A DNA stretch of 56,785 nt from Rossellomorea aquimaris (GTDB taxonomy: Bacteria; Bacillota; Bacilli; Bacillales; Bacillaceae_B), in contig NZ_JAIVAT010000013.1 of the NCBI RefSeq assembly GCF_020172085.1, positions 1 to 56,785 of the forward strand, given 5' to 3'. Positions 20,401 to 27,949 of the stretch are shown one piece after another. The position numbers and the translations under genes are program-made. Position 1 is the first letter of the stretch; each line of letters opens with the position of its first letter. The notes under the pieces are model-generated. The model did no database searches. It had not been told where the DNA came from and worked only from the letters and a program-made list of their open reading frames with translations.

Positions 20401-20410
20401 TTTGGCTATT

Positions 20411-20881
20411 TTAAGCCTTTTCTGCAGATACCACTTCTTCGATCTGCTCTTGATGATGTTTATCGTGACCGATGAAGTCTTCAAAAAATTCTTCAAGGGT
20501 AAAACTTTGATCTCCGACTTTAAATGCCTGCCTGAAATCATCGTCCGAAAGACCTTTCACATACGTTATCAGTTCATCCCTCGTTTGTACCCCTTCTTCG
20601 ATCAAGCCTTCCTGATTTGCCACACGATGCGCATATTCTTCAGCCGCACCATTAAATTCCTGAAAGTCCGGAAATGGTATAAGTTCCACCCCTTCTTTCG
20701 CATGTGGAAGGATCTCTCTTAAGGAATATTGGTCCCATTTGATGATGTGAGAGACATTGGCTGCGATTGACCATTTCCCTTCCTCCATCGGCTGGATCCA
20801 TTCTTCTTCACTTATCTGCTTCAACTCATTCAGCCACACCTTAAACGATTCGTGATGATCAATGATCTGTTCTTTTTTCAT
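20411..20881 (-). CDS. DinB-family (DinB_2-like) metal-dependent protein
   Basis: A 156-residue protein with the four-helix DinB-like fold signature: a metal-site His in ANVSHIIKWDQYSLREIL near residue 44 and a C-terminal DFIGHDKHHQEQIEEV. Family members are often thiol-dependent S-transferases or of unknown role, so no reaction is assigned. It starts with ATG eight bases after GGGGG. It is convergent with the tRNA pair and has no equivalent at this position in the B. subtilis order I recall, so it is probably a lineage-specific addition next to a family 2 repeat. Confidence 0.85.
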   Translation of the reverse strand: MKKEQIIDHHESFKVWLNELKQISEEEWIQPMEEGKWSIAANVSHIIKWDQYSLREILPHAKEGVELIPFPDFQEFNGAAEEYAHRVANQEGLIEEGVQTRDELITYVKGLSDDDFRQAFKVGDQSFTLEEFFEDFIGHDKHHQEQIEEVVSAEKA

Positions 20882-21010
20882 TCATACTGCCCCCACTAAA
20901 TGATTTACTAGTATCTATTCGGTATGGGATGGTGAATTTCCTGTTTGAGGCTTTAATAAAAACAATAAGGCTGTTATCGTAAACATTGTTGATGTTTGAC
21001 GTAGCCAGCA
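20882..21010. other. intergenic segment upstream of the dinB-type gene
   Basis: AT-rich segment that should carry the dinB-type promoter on the minus strand. No convincing hexamer pair was found. The longer 21142-21324 stretch beyond the repeat holds only a 10-bp inverted repeat (ACTATAACTA at 21161-21170 and TAGTTATAGT at 21210-21219) of unknown meaning. Confidence 0.5.
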
Positions 21011-21141
21011 TTGGTTGATTTCCGCTCCAGGTGCTCGCTTTCCGCGGGGCGTGAGTTGAGCCTCCTCGGGCTAAAGCCCTGTGGGGTCTCAACATTCACG
21101 CGTTTCCCGCAGGAGTCGAGCACCTTCCGTTCCAATCAACT
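21011..21141. repeat. palindromic repeat, family 2, copy 1
   Basis: A ~130-bp imperfect inverted repeat with ends TTGGTTGATT and AATCAACTG, nested arms AGGTGCTCG/CGAGCACCT, CGTGA/TCACG and GTTGAG/CTCAAC, and a GGGCT AA AGCCC centre. A second, more diverged copy is at 27764-27894 in the same orientation. Similar palindromes are, from memory, common between genes of Bacillaceae. Open frames across it are not credible. Confidence 0.88.
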
Positions 21142-21324
21142 GTCCAAGAATAAGTTTTTTACTATAACTAAAGAAATATCAGAATTCTTAAAACTGAACT
21201 AATCGAATGTAGTTATAGTTAAAGCCTCTTTCTCCTTGCTTTTATTAAAACCATTTAGCTCTGCCACCTAAAGCTTCTTTATAGGTGTGGGGAACAGCAT
21301 AGACTACATATCTTTCAGTGCAAA

Positions 21325-21365
21325 TAAAAAAACAGGCATACTCATCAAAATGAGTATGCCTGTTT
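21325..21365 (-). terminator. yabR terminator
   Basis: Perfect 14-bp stem ACAGGCATACTCAT / ATGAGTATGCCTGT with a TTTG loop and a T run on the minus strand, 40 bases after the yabR stop. Confidence 0.95.
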
Positions 21366-21404
21366 TCCGTTCACAACCTGCTATATGGGTTAATAGACAG
21401 CAAG

Positions 21405-21830
21405 TTAACCTTTTTTCGCCCCTCTTCCACCACGACGAGATTCAGTATTTTTCTTTAAAGATGATAAACGATCTTCACTGTCTTTCAAGAAACGTGCCAT
21501 CTTTTGTTCGAAACTTTCTTTCGTACGTGTGTCGTTCGGTTTGTTATTACTACGCGGGCGTTGAGGACGCTGAGGGCGCTGTGGGCGTTGTGGTTGCTCT
21601 TTCGCTTTACGGATGGATAAACCGATCTTTCCATCTTTCTCAACATTAATAACTTTAACCGTTACTTCGTCGCCGACTTTAAGGTGTTCGTTAATATCCT
21701 TAACATAGTTGTCTGCAACTTCACTAATGTGAACTAAACCTGTTGAACCTTCCGATAATTCCACGAACGCTCCAAAATTTGTAATACCTGTTACCTTACC
21801 CTGTAACTTGCTGCCTACTTCGATTGACAT
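21405..21830 (-). CDS. yabR: S1 RNA-binding domain protein (YabR-like)
   Basis: A 141-residue protein with one S1 OB-fold domain (residues 1-75: GSKLQGKVTGITNFGAFVEL, TGLVHISEVADNYVKD, IGLSIRK) and a basic tail. The linker contains four consecutive Pro-Gln-Arg repeats near residue 80, and the C-terminus is Arg/Gly/Lys rich, so RNA binding is likely. Its function in Bacillus is unsettled. It has its own strong promoter, whose -35 overlaps the divIC stop codon, and a strong terminator, so it can be made independently of the division gene upstream. Confidence 0.93.
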   Translation of the reverse strand: MSIEVGSKLQGKVTGITNFGAFVELSEGSTGLVHISEVADNYVKDINEHLKVGDEVTVKVINVEKDGKIGLSIRKAKEQPQRPQRPQRPQRPRSNNKPNDTRTKESFEQKMARFLKDSEDRLSSLKKNTESRRGGRGAKKG

Positions 21831-21878
21831 AAAAGAAATGCTCCTCCTTAAAATTATAAAAGATAAACCTTACTATAT

Positions 21879-21908
21879 ATTATAGCCAATTAAAAAAAAG
21901 AGTGTCAA
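21879..21908 (-). promoter_or_regulatory. yabR promoter, sigma-A type
   Basis: Minus strand TTGACA (21903-21908), 18-bp spacer, TATAAT (21879-21884): both hexamers are consensus. The -35 overlaps the last codons of divIC. Confidence 0.88.
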
Positions 21909-22294
21909 TAAGACTCCTCTTCTTCTTTCTCATTATCTGATTCTGGTATGTTGAAAATAATCTCACCTTCATCTGATAAAAAGTAATCCCGGCGCGCCAG
22001 TTTGGCAATATATTCATCATCGTTAAGCTTCACAATCTCTTCTTCGAGTGCTGATTGCTTATCTTTCAGATGTTCCAGCTTCTTTTCCAATTGTGCTTTT
22101 TCCGTTTGTTTATCTTCTAAAACCTGGGCTCTGGAAATGAGGGTCGAGATTAAAAATCCACTAATTGCCAACACTAATACAAAGAAAACTGCTAATCGAC
22201 GGACCAAACGCTTTTTTCTCTTAGAAGAAGATTTATGCATATGCTCCTGATGACGGACATATTCATTTTCCATTGATGTCACGTTCTTTCTCAT
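21905..22294 (-). CDS. divIC: cell division protein DivIC (FtsB-like)
   Basis: A bitopic division protein that forms a complex with DivIB and FtsL at the septum. The 129-residue product has a basic cytoplasmic N-terminus (KRKKRLVRR), one membrane helix (about residues 36-54, LAVFFVLVLAISGFLISTL), an external coiled coil (KQTEKAQLEKKLEHLKDKQ) and a conserved DEYIAKLARRDYFLSDEGE tail. The ATG at 22294 lies seven bases after AAGGAGG; a TTG two codons upstream overlaps that site. It follows yabQ and precedes yabR, as in B. subtilis. Confidence 0.95.
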   Translation of the reverse strand: MRKNVTSMENEYVRHQEHMHKSSSKRKKRLVRRLAVFFVLVLAISGFLISTLISRAQVLEDKQTEKAQLEKKLEHLKDKQSALEEEIVKLNDDEYIAKLARRDYFLSDEGEIIFNIPESDNEKEEEESY

Positions 22295-22335
22295 TCCCAA
22301 ACCTCCTTTTCAATATGGAGTGACAAAGCCTGACC

Positions 22336-22989
22336 CTATTCTTTATCTTTGGGTTTCTTTTTGAACTTTTCTGCCACTCTATATACTTTTTTGATGTACA
22401 CTTTAATATTTCCTGCCATTTTATTATATAACTTCTCGACTCTTTTTGTAAGATTTTTCGGCAATAAATTCCAAATACCCTTTAAAATCCACCCTATTGG
22501 TGTGATTACGAGCTTAATCGCCCACTGTACCAATTTCCATATGACCTTTAACAGGAATAATATGACGGATAAGAGCCCTTTTCCTATAGATAATACAATC
22601 GTAATAAGAAGCACAATCATCCATTTTATCGGTGAATAAATCAATTTCTTCACCATTTTTACAGCAAAATTATACAAGGCGATAAAAAACTGTATCAGCC
22701 GCTCCAGAAAGCCCAGGTAATGCTGTTTGATCAATGCCTGGTATCCCGCAAATCCGCATAGCAACGCAAGGAAAATATAAAAGCGGATCTCTCCGAAATT
22801 AACGACGAATAAAATATAAAAAATCGCCAGGGCCTGTAATACCCAAAACATGATGTCATTGATGAATACAAGCCACCGTTTTCTCTCGGAACGATTCAAG
22901 AACCGGGAGTATGTGTCGAGTGCCGCACCAAATAATGCTCCCATACCGATCATGGAAAGCATGGTATAGAACTGGGTCGAGAGGGTCAT
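22336..22989 (-). CDS. yabQ: spore cortex protein YabQ, integral membrane
   Basis: Needed for spore cortex formation in B. subtilis. The 217-residue product is very hydrophobic with about five membrane segments: two near residues 5-70, one in the 70-115 region, and two in KWMIVLLITIVLSIGKGLL and SVILFLLKVIWKLV. It ends in a basic tail (FKKKPKDKE). It overlaps the yabP stop in a four-base ATGA-type junction, so the two are translationally coupled. Confidence 0.93.
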   Translation of the reverse strand: MTLSTQFYTMLSMIGMGALFGAALDTYSRFLNRSERKRWLVFINDIMFWVLQALAIFYILFVVNFGEIRFYIFLALLCGFAGYQALIKQHYLGFLERLIQFFIALYNFAVKMVKKLIYSPIKWMIVLLITIVLSIGKGLLSVILFLLKVIWKLVQWAIKLVITPIGWILKGIWNLLPKNLTKRVEKLYNKMAGNIKVYIKKVYRVAEKFKKKPKDKE

Positions 22990-23288
22990 CGAAACAGCTT
23001 GCTAAAGAAGCCTTTAGCCTTCTCCCCATTTTGTTCATCCAGATAAACGAGATCAAACACCTTTCCTTTTATCGAGACGATGCCTTTATCCACGTCCAGA
23101 TTTTTCATCTGAAGGTTCTGGCCTCTGACAGAGAGGAACCCCATCACCGTTTCCAGAAGGAACTCTTCGTTATCGAAGCTTTCCACCTGTTTCACACCGG
23201 TGATGTCCAGAAGCTTGCGGCCCCTCATCATCACGTCGTGTTCCTGAAAGGTCGTTTTATCTTTGTTTCCATCATAATATTGATTCAT
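22986..23288 (-). CDS. yabP: spore protein YabP
   Basis: A sporulation protein needed with YabQ for cortex formation. The 100-residue product contains the YabP/YqfC-type core: HDVMMRGRKLLDITGVKQVESF, FLLETVMGFLSVRGQNLQMK, then DKGIVSIKGKVFDLVYLDE. An ATG at 23294 touches GAGGG, so ATG at 23288, six bases away, is chosen. A sigma-E promoter is expected in the 98 bases upstream from what is known of B. subtilis, but I could not identify one with confidence. Confidence 0.92.
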   Translation of the reverse strand: MNQYYDGNKDKTTFQEHDVMMRGRKLLDITGVKQVESFDNEEFLLETVMGFLSVRGQNLQMKNLDVDKGIVSIKGKVFDLVYLDEQNGEKAKGFFSKLFR

Positions 23289-23386
23289 ATCCATCCCTCA
23301 CATTCCCATAGTACAAGCTTTGTAACTATGTTTATGTGTTCAGGGGAAATTTAGAACCAATTTACAGATCAAAAGCTATGTAACCC

Positions 23387-23665
23387 TTACTCCGTTTCTT
23401 CATGAATTCTTTCTTCTGAAAGGACGGAATAAAGCCCGCTCGCTTCTTCTTTTTTCGTTGTTTCCAGAAGCCTTTCTATCTTTACCCTCATAATCCTCTG
23501 GCCAAACCTTACGCTCAGTTCATCCCCGACTTTCACATTGGAGCTCGCTTTTGCCTGCAGGCCGTTTACGGTGATACGCCCCTGATCGGCAATCTCCTTC
23601 GCCAGTGTTCTTCTTTTGATAAGTCTTGACACTTTCAAAAATTTATCTAGTCTCATCGATACCAT
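23387..23665 (-). CDS. rqcP: S4-domain ribosome-associated quality control protein RqcP (YabO)
   Basis: A Hsp15-type small protein that in B. subtilis binds stalled 50S-peptidyl-tRNA complexes with RqcH and supports poly-alanine tailing. The 92-residue product is a single S4 RNA-binding domain (MRLDKFLKVSRLIKRRTLAK, then GRITVNGLQAKASSNVKVGD) plus a C-terminal helix with TTKKEEA. GGGGGG lies seven bases before the ATG at 23665, which favours a start three residues longer than the usual MRLDKF. It is the second gene after yabM-yabN in one run. Confidence 0.95.
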   Translation of the reverse strand: MVSMRLDKFLKVSRLIKRRTLAKEIADQGRITVNGLQAKASSNVKVGDELSVRFGQRIMRVKIERLLETTKKEEASGLYSVLSEERIHEETE

Positions 23666-23677
23666 AGTTCTTCCCCC

Positions 23678-25138
23678 TTATTCGATATTCATCTTTTTCG
23701 CTTCATTCCAAAATTGGTCTAACTCTTCCAATGAAAAATCCTCAAAGCTTTTTCCGGATTTCAGTACCTGTTCCTCTACATAGGAAAAGCGGCGGAAAAA
23801 CTTCGTGTTCGTCATGGCCAATGCTTCCTCTGGAAAGATCTTATAAAACCTTGCTACGTTGACGAGAGCGAATAACACATCACCAAATTCTTTTTTCATG
23901 TGGTTTTCACTATTATTCTCGACTTCGTTTTCAAACTCCTTCAATTCTTCCCATACTTTTTCCCATGCACCTTGAGGATCTGCCCAATCAAAGCCTACTT
24001 TCGCGGCCTTTTTCTGGTATTCATATGCCTTCATAAGAGCCGGCATCCCTTTTGCGACGTTTATAAGCATCGGTTCATGGTCTTGTTGCTTTTCACTTTT
24101 CTTGATTTCGTCCCAGTTTGCTTTCACCTGTTCCGTGTTCTCCACTTGGACCGTACCGAACACATGGGGGTGTCTGCGGACCATCTTGGCAGACAAACCT
24201 TCCATTACTTCCTCCATGGTGAACATACCTTCATCTTCTCCGATTTGAGCATGAAGCATGATTTGAAGAAGAACATCCCCCATTTCTTCAATCATATGAT
24301 CAATGTCTTCTTCCTCGATGGCTTCCAAAAGCTCATACGTTTCTTCCAGAAGATATTTTTTGAGGGAATGGTGGGTCTGTTCTTTGTCCCATGGGCAGCC
24401 ATTCGGTCCCCGTAGCGTCGAAATGATCTCCCTTAATGTGGCATATTGCTTGAAAGAGGCTTCCATTTCTTTCACCGCTGGGACATAAAGACTGGTTAGA
24501 TTACTCAGATGCGCTACCCGGTCAAGCTCCACCAGTGGAATACGCTCCACCTTTTCTTCCTTACTTCCAGCTGCCGTCACCAGCATGACTTCATAATCAT
24601 ATGGATATAGCTCCATCAGAGTGAGCTTCACCTCAGAGGCTATGAAGGCATCATACACCTGTCCGATGATGAGCTGTTGTTTCATATGGATATCATGAAG
24701 CTTTAAGCTCGTGCCATCCAGGAGTTGAAATCCATCAATCGGATCCGCTCCGACAGAAGCAAATAAAGCATCAATGAAACTCTGCCCCCCACCTATCTCA
24801 ACCCGAATCTTCCCTTCATCCTGAAGAGCCAGAAGCATCTGGACCGCCTTTTCAGCGACCAATGGGTGACCCGGGACGGCATACACGAGTGAATGTTGTT
24901 CTGATGCCGCAACCAGTTCTCGGACAATTTCTTCATATACGAGATCGAACTGATCATGTTTTTCATAAACAGCATCAAAAGAGTGAAATGTCACTCCTTC
25001 TGCTGTTAAATCCTTTACAACAGGATGCTGATCTGTCCTCAAATATAGATGTGAACTGCTTTTGATACGTCTGTATACACCCAAAGGAAGCTGTTCTATA
25101 TCTCCTGCACCTAACCCGACTATCGTTATGGTATTCAT
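23678..25138 (-). CDS. yabN: fused tetrapyrrole methylase-like / MazG nucleotide pyrophosphohydrolase (YabN)
   Basis: A 486-residue fusion. Residues 1-220 are a SAM-dependent methylase-like domain (VGLGAGD at the N-terminus, AVPGHPLVAEK, SFIDALFASVGADP). The second half is a duplicated MazG all-alpha NTP pyrophosphohydrolase: LLEETYELLEAIEEED and EEMGDVLLQIMLHAQ, then WEELKEFENEVE and KEFGDVLFALVNVAR. The acidic metal sites are intact. It probably hydrolyses noncanonical NTPs; the methylase-like part has no assigned substrate. It begins 17 bases after yabM. Confidence 0.94.
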   Translation of the reverse strand: MNTITIVGLGAGDIEQLPLGVYRRIKSSSHLYLRTDQHPVVKDLTAEGVTFHSFDAVYEKHDQFDLVYEEIVRELVAASEQHSLVYAVPGHPLVAEKAVQMLLALQDEGKIRVEIGGGQSFIDALFASVGADPIDGFQLLDGTSLKLHDIHMKQQLIIGQVYDAFIASEVKLTLMELYPYDYEVMLVTAAGSKEEKVERIPLVELDRVAHLSNLTSLYVPAVKEMEASFKQYATLREIISTLRGPNGCPWDKEQTHHSLKKYLLEETYELLEAIEEEDIDHMIEEMGDVLLQIMLHAQIGEDEGMFTMEEVMEGLSAKMVRRHPHVFGTVQVENTEQVKANWDEIKKSEKQQDHEPMLINVAKGMPALMKAYEYQKKAAKVGFDWADPQGAWEKVWEELKEFENEVENNSENHMKKEFGDVLFALVNVARFYKIFPEEALAMTNTKFFRRFSYVEEQVLKSGKSFEDFSLEELDQFWNEAKKMNIE

Positions 25139-25155
25139 GTCAATCTCCTCGCTAC

Positions 25156-26769
25156 TTAATTATTCGGATACACTTTCTCCATCAACCAAACCCACTTACT
25201 TCCAAAAGGCAAGAAACTGATTTCTTCTCTTGAAAGGGCGTTCCCTCTTAAAAAAACGATCAGAAATAGCATGCCCCCGATGCATACTCCACCTAATGAA
25301 AAAAAGACAGAGAGCAGACGATCAGGCATTCCTTTGTGTAAAAGTGTATCATACACGTGCAAGATCCCCTGTAATCCAATCGTCATAACGGCTCCACTCA
25401 TCAACAAGGTTTTATAAAAGGAGAGAGTGAGTATGCGGATGGGAAACAGTTTTCTTAAAGATATCACCATCATGATAGCCATTATACTTAATGAGCCTGC
25501 CGTCGATACGGATGCCCCCATGATTCCCATGAAAGGGATCAGACAGGCATTACCGAGATATTTAATCATAATGCCTATTAAAATGCAGAATGCGGGGTAA
25601 TAAATTTTCCCTATACCTTGAAAAATGCCTGCAAATGTCAGAATGAGACAACTGAAGAAGATCGACAGACAGAATACAGCGATGACCGTTGAACCAAGGG
25701 CATTTTCAAATAGCATCGTATTGGTGGGCACCATGATGTTAATGATCCCAAGCGTTGCAGCAAAGCCTATGGTGATGCTGATTTTTAGGGAAAGTTGGAT
25801 ATATTCCCTCACTAATGCCTCTCTCCTTTTCAGATAGGCATTGGTCACCAATGGTACGATGGTAAGTGAAATGGATGTAGCCACCACCGTTCCGAGCTGG
25901 ACGAAGGGCTGGCCCCGGTCATAAATCCCTTTCCACGTTTTCGCAGTTTCTGCTTCCATCCCCGACGATACGAGAAGGGAATATACATTTAAGGAATCAA
26001 CAAACTGAAGCAGGACCAATAGCATTGCACTGACGCAGATGGCGGTTCCATTCTTGAATAACCTGGACCAAGTATGTACAAATCCAACAGGAAGGGACAG
26101 GTATTTACGCGAAAACAATTTCTCTCTCCTAGCGATCAGAAATGATAAGAGAACCAACAATCCCCCAAGACCACCGGTAATCGACCCGAACAATGCTCCG
26201 TTCCCGGTCATATATAAGGAGTATCCTTCAGATACCAGGATCGTCGAAAAGATCAGAATCGTCGCTACCCTGATGGTTTGTTCCGTTACTTGAGATACAG
26301 CCGTAGGAACCATATCTTCTTTCCCTTGATAATATCCCCTAATGACAGACAAGGGAGCCAGCAATAGGAACGACAATGAAATGACTTGAAGCAACGGCTT
26401 AAGCTTCGGATCCCCCATCCAACCGGCGATCAGGCCGGAACCGAAGTAGACGAGCAGGAACCAGGCCAAACCTACAAGACAGAGGAACAAGAAGGAGGTG
26501 ACGGCCACATGCTTTGCACCTTCCTCATCCTCTTTCTCTAATTTCTCCGCTACCATCTTTGAGATGATTACAGGGAATCCATAGGTGGATAACGCGATGG
26601 CAATCCCGTAAAACGGATACACCTGCTGATATATATAAAATCCGATATCTCCAACAATGTTTTGAAACGGCACCCGATAGACAGCACTTAATATTTTTGT
26701 TACCAACGCTGCAATCGTTAATACCATGGCTCCTTTCAAAAATTGATTGGAAGAGTATTTCTTATCCAA
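25156..26769 (-). CDS. yabM: MATE/MurJ-like polysaccharide flippase family protein (YabM, SpoVB paralogue)
   Basis: A 537-residue membrane protein with about 14 hydrophobic segments and the family N-terminus GAMVLTIAALVTKILSAVYR followed by VPFQNIVGDIGFYIYQ. Relatives flip lipid-linked sugars; the substrate here is unknown. The long upstream open frame to 26868 lacks a ribosome binding site and would add about 33 residues absent from B. subtilis YabM; TTG at 26769, seven bases after CAGGA, gives the expected length and is preferred. It follows the spoVT terminator and begins a yabM-yabN-rqcP run. Confidence 0.9.
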   Translation of the reverse strand: MDKKYSSNQFLKGAMVLTIAALVTKILSAVYRVPFQNIVGDIGFYIYQQVYPFYGIAIALSTYGFPVIISKMVAEKLEKEDEEGAKHVAVTSFLFLCLVGLAWFLLVYFGSGLIAGWMGDPKLKPLLQVISLSFLLLAPLSVIRGYYQGKEDMVPTAVSQVTEQTIRVATILIFSTILVSEGYSLYMTGNGALFGSITGGLGGLLVLLSFLIARREKLFSRKYLSLPVGFVHTWSRLFKNGTAICVSAMLLVLLQFVDSLNVYSLLVSSGMEAETAKTWKGIYDRGQPFVQLGTVVATSISLTIVPLVTNAYLKRREALVREYIQLSLKISITIGFAATLGIINIMVPTNTMLFENALGSTVIAVFCLSIFFSCLILTFAGIFQGIGKIYYPAFCILIGIMIKYLGNACLIPFMGIMGASVSTAGSLSIMAIMMVISLRKLFPIRILTLSFYKTLLMSGAVMTIGLQGILHVYDTLLHKGMPDRLLSVFFSLGGVCIGGMLFLIVFLRGNALSREEISFLPFGSKWVWLMEKVYPNN

Positions 26770-26898
26770 CCAGTTTTCCTGCCTTTCTGTACCACTTATT
26801 CTATGAGAGATCCCATCAGATCTAAGAAAAAGCATATATGTACTGGTCATTTTACCATATTGGTCCATATATTTTCTAAAATGGCTGTGTGTGACGGC

Positions 26899-26930
26899 AA
26901 AAAAAAGAAGAGCGGCGTAATGCCACTCCT
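26899..26930 (-). terminator. spoVT terminator
   Basis: GAGTGGC / GCCGCTC stem with an ATTAC loop, then TTCTTTTTTTT on the minus strand, just after the spoVT stop. Confidence 0.88.
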
Positions 26931-26935
26931 TTACG

Positions 26936-27472
26936 TTATGACTCCATTTGTCTTGCTAAAAAGCCAGCTGCCGTTTCTACTGCCTTTTGTTCCACTTCGC
27001 CTACTGTGCGATCCTTTGAGAAAATCGCAACGGCACCAATCGGATCTCCATTTGCAACGATCGGAGCGATCGTATAGGAAGCAAGATCCTCACCGTGTCC
27101 TTCGACAAGCTCAGCTTGTCCCTGTTGAGTGTGTAATAGAGACGCGCGGTCATCCATTACTTTCTCAATCAACTCACTGATGTTCTTGTTTAAATACTCT
27201 TTCTTTGAAGCGCCTGAGATGGCAATGACAGCATCCCGATCACAAATTAAAACGGCACTTCCCAAACTGTCGTATAATGCTTCGCCGTACTCCTTAGCAA
27301 AGTCACCAAGTTCACTGATTGGGGAATATTTCTTTAAGATGACTTCTCCGTCACGATCAACGAAGATTTCCAGGGGATCTCCCTCGCGAATCCTTAATGT
27401 CCTGCGAATTTCTTTTGGAATGACGACACGACCTAAATCATCAATACGACGAACAATACCAGTTGCTTTCAT
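26936..27472 (-). CDS. spoVT: stage V sporulation protein T, AbrB-family regulator
   Basis: Forespore transcription factor that modulates sigma-G genes. The 178-residue product has an N-terminal AbrB-type swapped-hairpin DNA-binding domain (MKATGIVRRIDDLGRVVIPK, residues 1-50) closely related to AbrB in this window, and a C-terminal GAF-like domain from about residue 55. The ATG is nine bases after GTGAGG. A sigma-G type promoter lies upstream and a terminator follows, so it is a single-gene unit. Confidence 0.97.
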   Translation of the reverse strand: MKATGIVRRIDDLGRVVIPKEIRRTLRIREGDPLEIFVDRDGEVILKKYSPISELGDFAKEYGEALYDSLGSAVLICDRDAVIAISGASKKEYLNKNISELIEKVMDDRASLLHTQQGQAELVEGHGEDLASYTIAPIVANGDPIGAVAIFSKDRTVGEVEQKAVETAAGFLARQMES

Positions 27473-27553
27473 CTATAGTTGCCTCACTTTCATCAGATGA
27501 TTTTATTTGGCAATGCACCCATCTGTAGATGAATACTTTACCATTGTTGAGTT

Positions 27554-27583
27554 TAGTATCTTACAACTTAGAAGTTCTATACA
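27554..27583 (-). promoter_or_regulatory. spoVT promoter, sigma-G type
   Basis: Minus strand TGTATA (27578-27583), 17-bp spacer, GATACTA (27554-27560), close to the forespore consensus TGNATA-N17/18-CATACTA. It is about 80 bases upstream of the spoVT start. spoVT is sigma-G dependent in B. subtilis. Confidence 0.78.
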
Positions 27584-27763
27584 CATTCAGTTATTTTTTC
27601 TGTAATTTCACTAAAATTCTAATGCAGGTATCTTTTTCCAATGTTGGCAGCTGCATAAATACTAATACCCTTATCATAGTAAAGTAAAACAATCTACGCG
27701 TTTACATTTTGGTTACATTATTATAACGAAGGGAAGAAATGCCACATTGATGATAAGCGAGTG

Positions 27764-27894
27764 CTGGTTGATTTCCGCTGCAGGTGCTCGCTTCCGCGGG
27801 GCTTGCGGTGAGCCTCCTCGGGCTAAAGCCCTGTGAGGCCTCAACTTTCCCCCGTTTCCCTCAGGATTCAAGCATCTTCCGCTCCAATCAACTG
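27764..27894. repeat. palindromic repeat, family 2, copy 2
   Basis: Same ends (GGTTGATT, AATCAACTG) and same CTCGGGCTAAAGCCCTG centre as the copy at 21011-21141, in the same orientation, but with more mismatches between the arms. It lies between the end of mfd and the spoVT promoter region. No clear separate mfd terminator exists, so this hairpin may serve that role (inference). Confidence 0.87.
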
Positions 27895-27949
27895 TCAAGG
27901 CACGTAGCTATTCTAATTCTATCTTGGGTCCTAAACATTTTATGATTGA

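Noticed and set aside
27713..27898. 61-codon minus frame near spoVT/mfd, and the similar frame at 20859-21095
   Set aside because: Both are read through family 2 palindromes, so they are not genes.
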